Made by a program: the position numbers and the translations under genes. This document shows, piece after piece, positions 1 to 10,364 of a DNA stretch of 64,000 nt (positions are counted from its first letter, which is position 1; each line of letters opens with the position of its first letter). The notes under the pieces were generated by a model, which was given only the letters and a program-made list of their open reading frames with translations, made no database searches and had not been told where the DNA came from. Source of the DNA: Elasticomyces elasticus. Its lineage: Eukaryota > Ascomycota > Dothideomycetes > Mycosphaerellales > Teratosphaeriaceae. The stretch is taken from assembly GCA_035926095.1 (NCBI GenBank), contig JAVRQT010000008.1, positions 1 to 64,000 on the forward strand, written 5' to 3'.

Positions 1-411
1 CGGCCGGGCCGAGGATAAATCGGGAAAGAAATCTCGGAGGTATATAGGCTATATACCTCCGCGCCGTATTAGTAGGAAGCTTTTCATCTAGATGAAACGC
101 TCGTTCATGCATCGGGTGAAGCAATGGGCTTGACTCAGAGCGTTCCAGGCATTCGCGTGCGACATTTCTATCGAGCTTTTGTGCGACTTGTCTGAACATG
201 CGTACGTATTTATGTGCACCATACATGCTGTCCTTCTGCACGCGAGCACGCGCAGCTCATACTTCGCAAATGCCGCTTTCTGCCTAAATGCGGGCCTGTA
301 GCACCTCGACGTCGAAAGCGCGGAACTTCACTCTCACATCTCCTACGTACATCAACACCGAGGAGAGGGAATAGGCATATCGTGTAATACCGGTATCAGT
401 CATTATTCACC
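1..411. other. Non-coding stretch at the window edge
   Basis: Apart from the palindrome at 35-61 I see no open frame with coding character. The last 100 bases before 412 would be the leader and promoter of the small gene that follows. Confidence 0.5.
35..61. repeat. 27-bp near-perfect palindrome
   Basis: Two 13-base arms (35-47 and 49-61) are exact reverse complements separated by one base. The arms start with CGG and end with CCG and have an AT-rich TATATA core. It could form a hairpin, be the end of a decayed element, or be a dyad binding site for a zinc-cluster regulator; the sequence alone does not decide. Confidence 0.7.
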
Positions 412-795
412 ATGGCTGGTGAAGATCACTCCTCCGGAGGCACCACCTCTATAGCTGCCTCACAGCAGCTCAAGGGCACAGAGAACGACAAGGGTACACT
501 GCTTGCTGACGATAGTTTGTTACTTGCTTTTCTCACAGGGCTGGTGGCCTGCTGACGCACTGTAGATAACGAAGTACTCGGCGAGTACACACTTCATGTA
601 CCTCATCCCACGGAATTCATGGGGATCGACAAACGCCGCGTTTTTATTCTTGACACCGGTGAAGAGATGATGATGTTCACGGACGATTTTACGAAGGATT
701 GGACTGGTGAGGTTGTTTTCAGTGGCAACCGTAGAGCACGGGTTTTGCGGGAGCTCAGTGTGACCGAAAAGTATGAATGGTTTCGTCGGCAATGA
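412..795 (+). CDS. Small orphan protein, two exons
   Basis: I do not recognise this gene. The model has exon 412-493, a 72-bp intron (494-565, GTACAC..TGTAG, with a CTGAC branch-like site shortly before the acceptor) and exon 566-795, giving about 103 residues. The first exon is Ser/Gly/Thr-rich (starts MAGEDHSS). The second carries the more protein-like part, with DNEVLGEYTLHVPHPTEF early and many charged residues (DTGEEMMMF, VTEKYEWFRRQ end). There is no signal peptide or membrane segment. Support is the clean splice phase (1 base + 2) and an open second exon of about 76 codons. An unrelated chance frame cannot be excluded. Confidence 0.4.
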
Positions 796-1138
796 AACCG
801 TGATCCCGCAAGGAAAGTAGGTGCTAGGTGCGGGTGGCCTGTACATTCGTCTCGAAGAACGATGCACTTTCTTTTGGTTTTCGGAAGCAGGGGAGTGCCT
901 TACCACGGAAAGCCTTACGCGTTGCAACCACGTGTTGCTTGCTCAATGCCCTTTGGTACTTATGCTGAGGTCAACGCGGACCCAGAGGCATTGGTGTCTG
1001 AGAATTATCCGTACTCCATCGCACACTCAGAACTAGCGACGTCGCTTTGCAAAGAGATGGCGACTGTCCGGCACGATTAACAGTGGTCTGTACACCCTGC
1101 CCCCAAGATATCCAGCGCAACCACAGGCTCCTTCAGCA

Positions 1139-1522
1139 TTGGAAGTGACATCTACTGGCCCGCTGGATCATGCAGATACCGGTCGTCTTTTTCCCGTGGT
1201 GTCAGTTGCTAGCATCAGCGCCCAGGTAGAGCTACAGACAGCCGTCCCCCTTGATCTTGTGCGAAGACTAATTACTCCGCTTCAGTTCAAAGATCGACTG
1301 CTTCAAGCTAATATGGATTATTTAGGCGGCACACCGAGCTTCCTCGTGCTTGTCGAGAGCTTGTCCAAGAAATACCAAGATGAGTCTTGGCTGGGGGACA
1401 GCATAACAAACACCTCGTCTGCGCTTCATCCCTACAACGTCCCCTACGTGCAACATGCGTATGACAGTGACATCATGGTACAGTTTACAGCAGGCAGTAG
1501 AGACGGGTCTTGTAAAGCATGA
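1139..1522 (+). CDS. Possible coding fragment, unrecognised
   Basis: An open frame of about 127 codons has a plausible amino-acid mix (for example LVRRLITPLQFKDRLLQANM) but no ATG at its start. It could be joined to a frame at 946-1065 by a 61-bp intron (1066-1126), but that donor (GTCCGG) is poor. It may be the 3' exon of a real gene or a decayed remnant. No domain is recognised. It lies tail-to-tail with the peroxidase gene ending at 1613. Confidence 0.22.
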   Translation: MEVTSTGPLDHADTGRLFPVVSVASISAQVELQTAVPLDLVRRLITPLQFKDRLLQANMDYLGGTPSFLVLVESLSKKYQDESWLGDSITNTSSALHPYNVPYVQHAYDSDIMVQFTAGSRDGSCKA

Positions 1523-1612
1523 ATCTGACTGAGTAGCGCAACTAGTGTGGATCTAGCAAAAGTACAAACACCAACAGCACGCTGACCTCGACGTCATGTG
1601 TCCAGCACACCG

Positions 1613-2712
1613 CTAAGCCCCAGCGTGCAGACTTCCGGGGCCGAAGAGCGGCGAGCTACCAGTGATCAAGCTGCTCGCATTCGCAAGAACGACCATCAAA
1701 TCAAGGATCTCTGAAAGGCCGACGACCTGCGTCTTTCTGCTCCAGCCAAGCGATGTTGGAAGGCGTTCATGCACTGTTCATCGGCGGTCAGTATCTCTGG
1801 AGGGGGAAAGCGGTGTGTAGACGTACTGAAAAAATACTCGACCAGTGTGCGGTTGACAGTAGCGTCCACGACGTTACCGAACGCAATGAATGGCGCCAGG
1901 ATCTCGCCAATGCTGAAAGCCTCGGTTGTGTTGGTAAACTTATACTCCGGATTTGTAGCTTTGGACTGGAGCTGACGGGCAAGCTGAACAGATGTTGAGA
2001 ATCAGCGACAATGCAGAGAAGAGTAGATGGCGGATGACCGTTCGGAATGCTGTGACTAACCTTGCTATTGCCGATGTGCTCAGCAGTGATGACTTCATCA
2101 GGCCACCATCTTCTCGACTCGTCAAAGATAGTCTGGTTGAAGACGTGGTTGTTGCCGAAGTATGCGTCCGTACGGCTGTGCGGATAAAGTCAGCTCACGC
2201 AATACGTTTTGTTCCTTGGAGTGTCGCATACCTCAGGCTGGCGTCATGCTCCAAGACGTTGTGGCGATTCAGTTGATCACTGCAATCAATGAGCATCTCC
2301 CGCAGACCTCTGTACTGCCTTCCCCATTCAGCTGACACTCACAGATCAAACCAAGTCGCATTCGGTAGCGGATTGGCCGGCAACGCTTGCTGAAACATGA
2401 TGTCTACGAGCGCGGGCGCAAAGTTCAGGCCGTCGCCGAGACCCTTGACTACGACGTCTCGGGTCAAGTTCTTGCCGTCGTGGGGGAGGAAGCCGTGGTT
2501 TGCTAATGTGTTCATCATTGGACACGGGCCGCGGACTGTTTCTTGTTAGCCTGGCATGGTTGGATAGGTCGGAGTAGACCAAGATGGATCATACAGTCGT
2601 TGAGCCCAGTAGGATGCCAGTGCTCGAAAGAGCCGTCAGCGTCGCCGTGGTGTACACGATGGGGAATCGCAGCTGCGAGAAAAGCGCTATTGGACAGGAT
2701 GGCGAGCTTCAT
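1613..2712 (-). CDS. Secreted haem-thiolate peroxidase, chloroperoxidase type (peroxidase family 2)
   Basis: This family uses H2O2 for halogenation, peroxidation or peroxygenation, with a cysteine-ligated haem. Six exons on the minus strand join in frame: 2712-2595, 2535-2343, 2279-2232, 2175-2061, 1983-1827 and 1773-1613, giving 263 residues. The start follows from the signal-like N-terminus MKLAILSNSAFLAAAI. Seen directly: EHWHPTGLND, then RGPCPMMNTLANHGFLPHDG with the haem-ligand Cys at 44; EHDASLSR at about 114-121 (the EHD motif of short CPO-type enzymes); AYFGNNHVFNQTIFDESR; and VEYFFMHERLPTSLGW near the C-terminus. The length and motif order fit the short secreted class and nothing is missing. 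All five introns have GT..AG borders. The substrate cannot be inferred. Confidence 0.93.
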
Positions 2713-3457
2713 TGTTGATAATTTTCACTTGAGCGATGATATGGTCTTAAGTGCAGTCGAGCAGTAGATGCAGGGCGAAGAGGCAGGTGGATGTTGGCAT
2801 TTCTTATACCTTGATGTGGCTTTCTAGGCAACGTAGTGAGAGTGCTTTCCGCAGCAGCAGTTTAGTGCGACACTTCGGGTCGAATGCGAACCCCACCCCT
2901 GTAGGAAACCTCCAACTAACACGACGTGCAACCTGGAAAGTCGAGAGAAAGCACATGCAACCTCATCAGACCGATAGGTAAGTGCGGCGAAGATCAGATG
3001 AAACTCGACGGAACGTGACCACTCGGACCGAGAGCGAGGCGTGTTCGCCACTCCGCAGCAAATCAGAACCTCCCAGTCGTGCCAGTTTCAGCATGGCAGA
3101 CAGTTCCACCGCTTTGCAACGCAAGACTCGTCATCTGCGTAAGTCTTTATCCCACGAGCCACAAAATCACTGGGTTCGCATATCCGCGGTTGGATCTGAC
3201 TAGAACGCAAAGCGCGGATATGTAGAGGTTAATGTCGCCACATTCCAATCTTCTTTCCATCTATCGCTCGATGGAGTCCTTACTGATGATGCGTGGTCTC
3301 CCTGGCTTGCACAGTCAATATGCCAACCGCATGACAGCGATCAGTGCATCTATTCGTTCGCAGTTGTCACGTAACTGTGCGCCCCAATAGATCAGACCAA
3401 GCGATCCTCTTGAGCGAGCGCGGAGCGACTTTGGCATAATTTTGCTTCTGGCGCTAC
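2713..3457. other. Intergenic, no gene recognised
   Basis: This lies between the 5' end of the peroxidase gene and the 3' end of the NACHT gene. A short frame from ATG 3093 runs into a GTAAGT at about 3140, but no convincing second exon follows, so I do not call it. Confidence 0.4.
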
Positions 3458-6400
3458 TCAAATCACGTTGCCAGCGATCTTGGGTGTGCTCTCAGGATCC
3501 ATGTAGAACTCACACAGCCGAGTCTTGATAGCCGTTAACAGGAGGTCCTGTTGCGGTACGCTCAAGCATTGTTGTTCGTCCGCCTCGACATCGGCCATCA
3601 TCATCGCCTGCAACGTGTCCACGTGGACCATGCCGCGATTGTAGATTCGCAAGCGTAAAATCTCGGTTTTCCCTTGTTTCCCCTCCCATGCTAACATACT
3701 GGCCAGGAGTTTAGAAGTCTCGTGCCGAAGGCGGAACAGAATCGTCTGGTGAAAGACCTCTCCTTTCCGATGCAACTCGGTAACAGGGATGTAGACAATG
3801 TTGAATTCGAGTACCTCGTCTTTTTCGAATGGCCTCTTTCCTTCAAGCAGAGACATCGCTTGTAGTCGCCAGGGAATTTGTGACGTGAAGTGGTACTCGT
3901 ATCGACAACGAGGCGTGTGTGTTAGCATGGTTACGTTCATCTTGATGATATCTATGACTCTGCCGAGTTGCTCGCAAAGGTCCCGAAGCGCAGCCCGAAT
4001 GGCCTTATCAGCGTTCTTATAAGCCTTCATTATATCGAGAAATTCGATCGCAGCTGATGCGATCTGGACGTAGAAATACGGGTCGCCTCGAGCGTCGAAT
4101 CGTAGGTCGGTCAATTCGGGCGCGTAAGAAGCGACGTACGAGTGATCGTGTAACTGGTCATCATAGCGATTCGAATAGATAGCTGCAGCCGGTATTACGA
4201 CACTCGACATCTCAGCTTTCGGCTCCCTGGGTCGAGTTGCGGCCGTCTGCATCCTCGCTTGTATAGATCGTAAGATCCGAGTATGAACTGTTACCCAGTC
4301 TAGACTGTAGCCATACTTAGGTTCAAGGCCACGGAGTAAACTCGATAAAAGTGTAGTGTCTGGAAGATCCGAGTCCAAAGCTTCGGGGCGAGATGACACA
4401 TATTGCAAGTTATTCCAACAACAACACACCCAGAAAGTGTACGCGGCACCTAGCCTGTCGTGGTTCCTTCCCAGTTGGGGGTCCAGTACTGGGTCCAGTA
4501 CTGGGTCCTCGGGCCAATGCAGCTGCTTGAGTACAGCGCGCAACTCGTCTAAACCATGTATTGCTTCGGTATCTTGTCCTGCATCCATCAGACAGCTGCT
4601 CAACTCAACAGTATTCGCGATACGACCAGCAGTAGAGTCTAGATGGTTGGACCCGGGTACAATGAAGCTTGGTGCGAACAAACAGAGCTCGGTTGCTCCT
4701 CTCATTAGTCGATGTGCACTCTCAGCTGGGTCGCCTGCCCACGTAGGCTTAAAATTGACGTTGTCAGGTGGGAACACGTACTCGAAAGCCGTGCGATGGA
4801 TCCACTGAACCTTGTGGTGCTCGAATCCCAACAATTCAATACAGGATAGCACGCAGGAAGGATTAGGCAAGACTCTCTCACGGCCAGCTTCTCCGCACGA
4901 GCCTGGCACAAAGACGACTGGCTCGGTAGTGTTCGACAAGTAAACGTCAAAATCATCATCTCGACCAGACCGTATTTCCAGCAATCCCGCACTTTGTCCC
5001 ATTACCTGCCGTTCAGTGTGTCGACATGCAGCGACAAAAACGGAGTAAGACTGCATCGACGAAGGATCTCTGACTGCTGTGAGCAAAGCAACGTTCGACA
5101 TCCCTCCAATCAGCTTCATGCTCTGTAGGTAGAACGCGAGTGAATCTCGATGCACGGGGTCAATGTTGTTGACCATCTGAGCGAACAAGGCTTCTAGATC
5201 TTTCGGCATCTGATTGAGGCGGTCGTGAAGTACTTCCCAATCATCACCAGATTTGTGACCACGGACGAAGGATTGAGTGACCAGCACCGCCCACAAAAAT
5301 ACGCCCGAAGCAGGGTCAACAACAGCGCGTATCATTTCTTCCTTGCGATCGCCATCTGCCGACACAACGTCCAGCTTTGCAGAGACGTACACCTGGATGT
5401 CAGACCGATTCAAGTCTTGGAGGCGTATGTGTTGGCATTCGACAAGCCTCACATATAGCTCGATCTCTGGGCGGCTAGAGACACAGCATTTGATGTGGTC
5501 AAATGCTTGCAGGTCCAATATGAGATCCACCAGGTCGTCGTAGGTTCCTACAAGCTCGTCCAGCCCGTCGACGAACAGGCAAAAGCGCGCGTTCGTGGTC
5601 GCTGAAATCATCGCCTTGATAGCATCCATGAGCGTGCTCTCCGTCCATGTGGGTAAGCGGGCGGCCGGCAGATTAAGTTGTCGACTAACTGCATCGACTG
5701 CATCAGGTATGCACTGGCACAGCTGGTAGAGGATACTCCGTAAGAGCCCGATGACGCTGTTTTGAAGGTCGGACCCAGCTTTCCAGAAGAAGAAGGATAG
5801 CAAATGGACGGGGAGATCGGGACTCCACAATTGGAGGGCTTCCCTGGTTCGTGGGTCGTTCAGGATGAATGCCATCAGTGTAGATTTCCCTGAGCCAGCC
5901 TTCCCAGATATCCAGTAAACACTCGCATCCGCGCGCAGCCATGATGCAAAGCCTGCTGTCGGCCTCGCACTGGGCACTACGCTATCACCTGCACCGGGGA
6001 CGTCGAAGATCCACTGAAATGTATCTGGGTAAGCAGCTTTGACGGTACTCCGGCGCTGATCAATCTCTGGAAAGAACAAACTGCTCAGGAAGCGCTCGTA
6101 TTCCCGCTGTTGCCGCGCTGCATCTTGTGACCGCTGCGTGCTGCGTTCCACATTGTCGAATCGCCTATGAATATTGCGCTCAGCTGTGCCGAAACGCTTG
6201 TTCGTGGCAAGCGAGAGCGATGAGAGCTTTGCAGAGAGCTGATCGACACTCGCTCGATTGCCGAGACCCAGCTTACGAACGTCTTCTCGCAGAGCCTGTA
6301 CGTTGGTGTTGGTATCCTGGTTGAGAACTTTGTTAAGCACAGCCTCGCGCTCCTGCAAGCTTCTCTGTAGTCTCTCAATGGGTTTCCGCTTCAACATCGC

Positions 6401-6721
6401 CCGCCATGTCGCTTTCGCAGTACCCAGCTTCCCATCACCGCCGCGTATATACTCCAGCAAATCAATCAGCTCCTTGGCAGTTTGTGCGCACTCGTACGCG
6501 ATAGTAACGATACGTCGGTTGGCTTGTTTGCTCCGCGTGACCCAGCCTAGCTCAGCGCGGAAGTCTTCGAGTGTACGTGCAGCCTTTTCAAGCTCTTTGT
6601 TGTTCTGCGTGGCCGAGTTTGCATCGTCGCGAATCTCTTTGCATGTCTTGAGTATTTTGACACTGAACTCGAGGAATTGCAGCACGGCTGCTGCAACGCC
6701 AATGGCTGATGCTGGATCCAT
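3458..6721 (-). CDS. NACHT-domain NLR (STAND) protein
   Basis: Fungal NLRs of this kind are intracellular sensors tied to heterokaryon incompatibility and regulated cell death. The gene is one uninterrupted frame of 1,087 residues. The start at 6721 gives MDPASAIGVAAAVLQFLEF, the usual opening of the fungal N-terminal domain of STAND proteins; an ATG 33 bases upstream (6754) would add 11 atypical residues. Residues about 1-230 are helical, with coiled-coil-like stretches. The NACHT NTPase follows, with Walker A GKAGSGKST near 273-281 and Walker B FCLFVDGLDEL near 381-391. A long C-terminal region has no recognisable WD40, ankyrin or TPR repeats. A small direct repeat (GGGTCCAGTACT twice, near 4480-4505) is in the coding sequence. 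The effector partner is unknown. Confidence 0.9.
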   Translation of the reverse strand: MDPASAIGVAAAVLQFLEFSVKILKTCKEIRDDANSATQNNKELEKAARTLEDFRAELGWVTRSKQANRRIVTIAYECAQTAKELIDLLEYIRGGDGKLGTAKATWRAMLKRKPIERLQRSLQEREAVLNKVLNQDTNTNVQALREDVRKLGLGNRASVDQLSAKLSSLSLATNKRFGTAERNIHRRFDNVERSTQRSQDAARQQREYERFLSSLFFPEIDQRRSTVKAAYPDTFQWIFDVPGAGDSVVPSARPTAGFASWLRADASVYWISGKAGSGKSTLMAFILNDPRTREALQLWSPDLPVHLLSFFFWKAGSDLQNSVIGLLRSILYQLCQCIPDAVDAVSRQLNLPAARLPTWTESTLMDAIKAMISATTNARFCLFVDGLDELVGTYDDLVDLILDLQAFDHIKCCVSSRPEIELYVRLVECQHIRLQDLNRSDIQVYVSAKLDVVSADGDRKEEMIRAVVDPASGVFLWAVLVTQSFVRGHKSGDDWEVLHDRLNQMPKDLEALFAQMVNNIDPVHRDSLAFYLQSMKLIGGMSNVALLTAVRDPSSMQSYSVFVAACRHTERQVMGQSAGLLEIRSGRDDDFDVYLSNTTEPVVFVPGSCGEAGRERVLPNPSCVLSCIELLGFEHHKVQWIHRTAFEYVFPPDNVNFKPTWAGDPAESAHRLMRGATELCLFAPSFIVPGSNHLDSTAGRIANTVELSSCLMDAGQDTEAIHGLDELRAVLKQLHWPEDPVLDPVLDPQLGRNHDRLGAAYTFWVCCCWNNLQYVSSRPEALDSDLPDTTLLSSLLRGLEPKYGYSLDWVTVHTRILRSIQARMQTAATRPREPKAEMSSVVIPAAAIYSNRYDDQLHDHSYVASYAPELTDLRFDARGDPYFYVQIASAAIEFLDIMKAYKNADKAIRAALRDLCEQLGRVIDIIKMNVTMLTHTPRCRYEYHFTSQIPWRLQAMSLLEGKRPFEKDEVLEFNIVYIPVTELHRKGEVFHQTILFRLRHETSKLLASMLAWEGKQGKTEILRLRIYNRGMVHVDTLQAMMMADVEADEQQCLSVPQQDLLLTAIKTRLCEFYMDPESTPKIAGNVI

Positions 6722-7337
6722 CTTTGAGTGGTGTGCAAGTACTTTTGCCAGCAAGTACTACGAACGGTCTTCGACCAGACGGCAGGCTCACAACGGGCCG
6801 CTTAGGATTGCGAGGGCCGCTGTCCGTTGTAGCTTTAGAAAGGTAAACCGTCTGTGGGTCTCGAATGGAGGACCTGTGAGTTGTCAACTAGGCACCGGCA
6901 CAAGTGCTGTTGCCAGATAAAAGAAGAGATGTCGCAGCGCACGCGAACCTGGTTTCTTTCAATTGAGGGGAGCTGGCTGAGCACGGCTCAGTACACCACA
7001 ACGCCATAGCCTGACAAGCTCGCCAGCCTCGCCTGTACCGATGCTGCAAGACTGTCCAATGATGGGAGCTCACCAGACGCACATAATCCGCAGCGACAGC
7101 ACATTTCTGCTCGTCTGGCTGTGCCGCAGAGTCTCTTCCCAGACTCTCGGCCGATTCGGCGTCCATAGCCTTGCCCATCCCTGAGGATAGTACAGGTGCC
7201 ATGTGATTGATGGGATGAGGTCTGGCTCGCACTCGAGATGGCGACTTAAGCCTTTGATAGCGCACGCTTCGGTCCGCTCGGTACCGAGGCAGGTGAGCTT
7301 CACGTCTTCACGTCCTCCCAACTCAGCTCACGAAGCC
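6722..7337. other. Divergent promoter region between NACHT gene and MRF1
   Basis: These two genes diverge, so both promoters lie here. One further candidate is noted but not called: a minus-strand frame from ATG 7202 with exons 7202-7074 and 7010-6888 would encode about 83 residues. Its GTGAGC..TTGTCAG intron is a multiple of three and open throughout, so splicing gives no extra support. Confidence 0.4.
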
Positions 7338-8642
7338 ATGTCCTTAGCACCATGGACTTGTTCGAAATGCTTGCAGCGCATGCTGGCACACACTTCGCGA
7401 TCCCGGAGAGCATATGGACGCCATCAAAGCACAACAGCATCCACACCAAACAGCATCTCTCCTGCTCTTCTCTCCCGAGCCCGCACCATAGCCAACGAAC
7501 ACGCGACTCTGACCCAGAAACTCGCGACTGAATATGATGCTAGCGCAGCAAAACGGCTGGGAGAGCTGCAGTCTACATCATCCGCCGTAAAAGAGTACGA
7601 CAAAGCCCGTTCAGCATTAGAAGAGCTCCAGTCTCTCCTCCGATCACCAGACCAAGAACTGCGAGAGCTGGCTGAAGATGACGTGGAACCGACACGCCAG
7701 AGCATCGACCAGGCTTCAGCAGCATTGAAGTCAAGCTTGGTGCCCATCCATCCTTTCGCGCATCTACCATGTCTGGTTGAGATACGGCCTGGAGCTGGTG
7801 GAGATGAAGCAGCGCTCTTTGCCGGAGATCTAGTACGCATGTACGAGAGTTACTGCGCACGTGTAGGTCTCCGGACCGCACTCCTCAAGTACGAAACAGC
7901 CGACGGTCTTGCGTCAGCTGGAGGAGCAGGCGGGAGTCACGTCCAGGAAGCCATCCTCGAAGTCGACTCGCCCGGTGCATACGGGACCTTGAGGTGCGAA
8001 GCGGGTGTGCATCGGGTGCAGCGTGTACCTGCTACTGAGAAGCAAGGCCGGACGCATACTAGTGCCGCTAGCGTGCTTGTTCTGCCCTCCTTGCCCACGG
8101 ACAGCGCGGGTGGTGGTGGCGTATTAGAGGAAGAAGCAAGTTTCAACGACCCGAAAAGTGATTACTACGTCGATGCCAAAGATGTCAAGATCGACGTCCT
8201 ACGTGCCAGCGGCGCCGGAGGGCAGCACGTCAATCGTACTGAATCTGCTGTCCGCCTTACGCATTTTCCAACCAACACGGTAGTAGCGATGCAGGAGTCC
8301 CGTTCACAACTTGAGAACAGGGAGAAAGCTTGGAAGGTCTTACGCTCACGACTCGCTCAGCAACGACGGGAAGTGCGCGAGGCTGAGCTTGCCACGCTAC
8401 GTCGCAGTTCTGGAGCCGGCAAAGCTGGCAGAGAGAATAAGGTGCGGACGTATAATTGGGGTCAGCAACGTGTCAGTGATCACCGAAGTGGGATCGACGT
8501 CCGGAATCTGGATGATGTGGTGGCTGGTGGCGAGGCACTGGAGAAGGTCATGGAGAGCGTCAGGGGTTGGATGGCGGAGCAAGAAGTCCTAGGTGTGGTC
8601 GCTGAGGAGGAGAGCAAGGAGAAAGAGAAGGCGAAACGTTGA
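7338..8642 (+). CDS. MRF1: Mitochondrial peptide chain release factor 1 (class I, GGQ type)
   Basis: This factor reads stop codons on mitochondrial ribosomes and hydrolyses peptidyl-tRNA. It is a single exon of 434 residues. The chosen start (MSLAPWTCSKCLQRML) gives an Arg/Ser-rich presequence typical of mitochondrial import; an upstream in-frame ATG at 7203 would add 45 residues. Seen: an N-terminal helical region, then IRPGAGGDEAALFAGDLVRM, the anticodon-mimic region RCEAGVHRVQRVPATEKQGR, the catalytic loop SGAGGQHVN with GGQ at about 294-296, and the conserved ENKVRTYNWGQQRVSDHR. The C-terminus is a short Lys/Glu-rich tail. All class-I hallmarks are intact. Confidence 0.96.
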   Translation: MSLAPWTCSKCLQRMLAHTSRSRRAYGRHQSTTASTPNSISPALLSRARTIANEHATLTQKLATEYDASAAKRLGELQSTSSAVKEYDKARSALEELQSLLRSPDQELRELAEDDVEPTRQSIDQASAALKSSLVPIHPFAHLPCLVEIRPGAGGDEAALFAGDLVRMYESYCARVGLRTALLKYETADGLASAGGAGGSHVQEAILEVDSPGAYGTLRCEAGVHRVQRVPATEKQGRTHTSAASVLVLPSLPTDSAGGGGVLEEEASFNDPKSDYYVDAKDVKIDVLRASGAGGQHVNRTESAVRLTHFPTNTVVAMQESRSQLENREKAWKVLRSRLAQQRREVREAELATLRRSSGAGKAGRENKVRTYNWGQQRVSDHRSGIDVRNLDDVVAGGEALEKVMESVRGWMAEQEVLGVVAEEESKEKEKAKR

Positions 8643-8874
8643 TTGCCCATCTTCAGACACATGCTATGGAGTCATGAGCCAGCACACCAATGCCACTGGC
8701 TATACCGCACTTGCCCGGTTTGACAAGCAGTGACTAACCTGCACCGCTTCGCTATGGTCACAAGACTGTTTCGCTGAGCTGACGCACCTTCCTCCTCTCT
8801 ACAGTACGCATACATACCCACGAGCTTGTTGCTAATTATCACAACTTCGTTTCAATCTCAGAACAACCGCCATC

Positions 8875-10308
8875 ATGCTTTCATCATTATTCTTCTTCCT
8901 TGCGCTCGCTGGAGCCGATCCGAGTACGATTACCATCACCATGACGACAACTATACCAAGGAGCGATTCATCGATGCCTACCACACTCAGTGCTTCGCCA
9001 AATTATCCTAGCGCTGGAGAACTAGCTACCTATGCCGCAGGAGGATCGATGGTTTCGACGCCGACGGTGGCAGGCGTCACCTTCTACGACGGCTGTCCCG
9101 GGTCTCTGAATGGATACTTGCCTCCGGGCTCATCATATGTGTCAACCTTCTATTGCTATAATCCTGCAGTAAGCTATGGTCATGATATCCCGAAGGCTGC
9201 TAGTACTGACTGCGGCGTTCGTTAGACTTCGTCCAAGCATACAGAAAGCACAGGGTACGTAATGTCGTCACCAACGAATCTCTTGCACATGACAGCGCCC
9301 GAGAGTTTGGCAGAGATCCCAACAGCAACGACCGGAAGTATCACAAGCAGCGGCGCTAATATGGCGATATCTCAAAGCAGTCCTACACCAAAGCCACTAC
9401 CCTCGAATGACCCGCCCATCAACGTCACAGCGGCCGAAAGATGTATCACGACACCCGACGGTGTCCAATCCGACAACACAGTCTCAGTCGGCTGCGGTGC
9501 AGTCCTGCAGCACGTCACCACCTGCTTCGACTCCCTCGCTCCGTGGAACGATCCTTACGACACCAACCAAAGCACAAGCTTCCAGGCCTGTCTTTGCGAG
9601 ACCAACGCCACGACACCCTTTGGCTCAGACAGCATGCTCTGGCGCAATTTCACAGGCTGCAGCAGCTGTCTCGAGACATTCGACTCTCGTATCTCGCTGG
9701 ACACCTTGGCGCAGGAATTCCAATCGATCGAGAACTTCTGTTCTTCGCAAAATCCTGTGGCTTTCTTGGCTCTCGCGGAGTTCAAGAGCTGGCTAGGTGA
9801 AATCAACAAAGGGGTTGATCTCAAGGCACCGCCCTTGACAGGCAGTATCACGCAACTGGGAGCAATGCGGTCAGCCTTTACCACCACGCCACCACTGGCG
9901 AACCTGGCGTACAGCCCTTCTGCTCCCTTTCATGGCACGCTCGCGGGAGTAACGCCGCAGCTGATGACGCAGACGATCACTGTGTCGCCTACGGGCACTG
10001 AGACTGGGTCTGCGTCACTGCGGATGATTACCATGTTGGTGGACTGGGTGCCTACCGCGCCTGCTTCAGGCACTGCTACGCCATCGTATGATGCGAGTGC
10101 AGCAAGCGCATCTGCTTCGAGCGCGGCGTCTAGCAATCTGCAGGCTGCGATCGGCAGCCTGACTACAACTGCACAAGCCGAGCCTACGAGTGAGTGCTAT
10201 GGGCCGTGCTTGAAAGGCGGTGGTACGCGATCATCAGTTCCGGCATTGCTTACCCGGACCTGCGTTGCGTCCTGGCTCATGTGGATGTTGGTACACGGAG
10301 CATGGTAA
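8875..10308 (+). CDS. Secreted Cys-containing protein, possibly GPI-anchored
   Basis: Two exons, 8875-9168 and 9226-10308, join in phase 0 through a 57-bp intron (GTAAGC..GTTAG, with CTGAC branch site), giving 458 residues. MLSSLFFFLALAGA is a clear signal peptide. The N-terminal part is Ser/Thr/Pro-rich with repeated TT/ST pairs, typical of O-glycosylated wall proteins. Residues about 160-260 hold a cluster of cysteines (AERCITTPDG, SVGCGAVLQHVTTCFDSL, QACLCETNAT, TGCSSCLETF, ENFCSSQNP). Then comes an Ala/Ser-rich stalk. The C-terminus ends in a hydrophobic stretch (ASWLMWMLVHGAW) that could be a GPI signal, though it is short. I recognise no catalytic domain. A wall or surface role is inference. 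Confidence 0.78.
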
Positions 10309-10364
10309 GCAGTAAGGTTGGAAAGTTCAGCATAAGAGAGCAGCCAGTGCAGGTCCGGGCACTT

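Noticed and set aside
1827..1983. Premature end of the chloroperoxidase gene at VEYFF
   Set aside because: At first the frame seemed to break here, but a GTACGT..AACAG intron joins it to MHERLPTSLGW, so the gene is intact.
1..3457. RIP-mutated transposon remnant
   Set aside because: The region is not AT-rich and shows no transposase, reverse transcriptase or terminal repeats; an intact peroxidase gene lies in it.
6258..6920. 220-codon plus-strand frame
   Set aside because: Antisense to the NACHT gene, with no motif and Ser/Arg-rich shadow composition.
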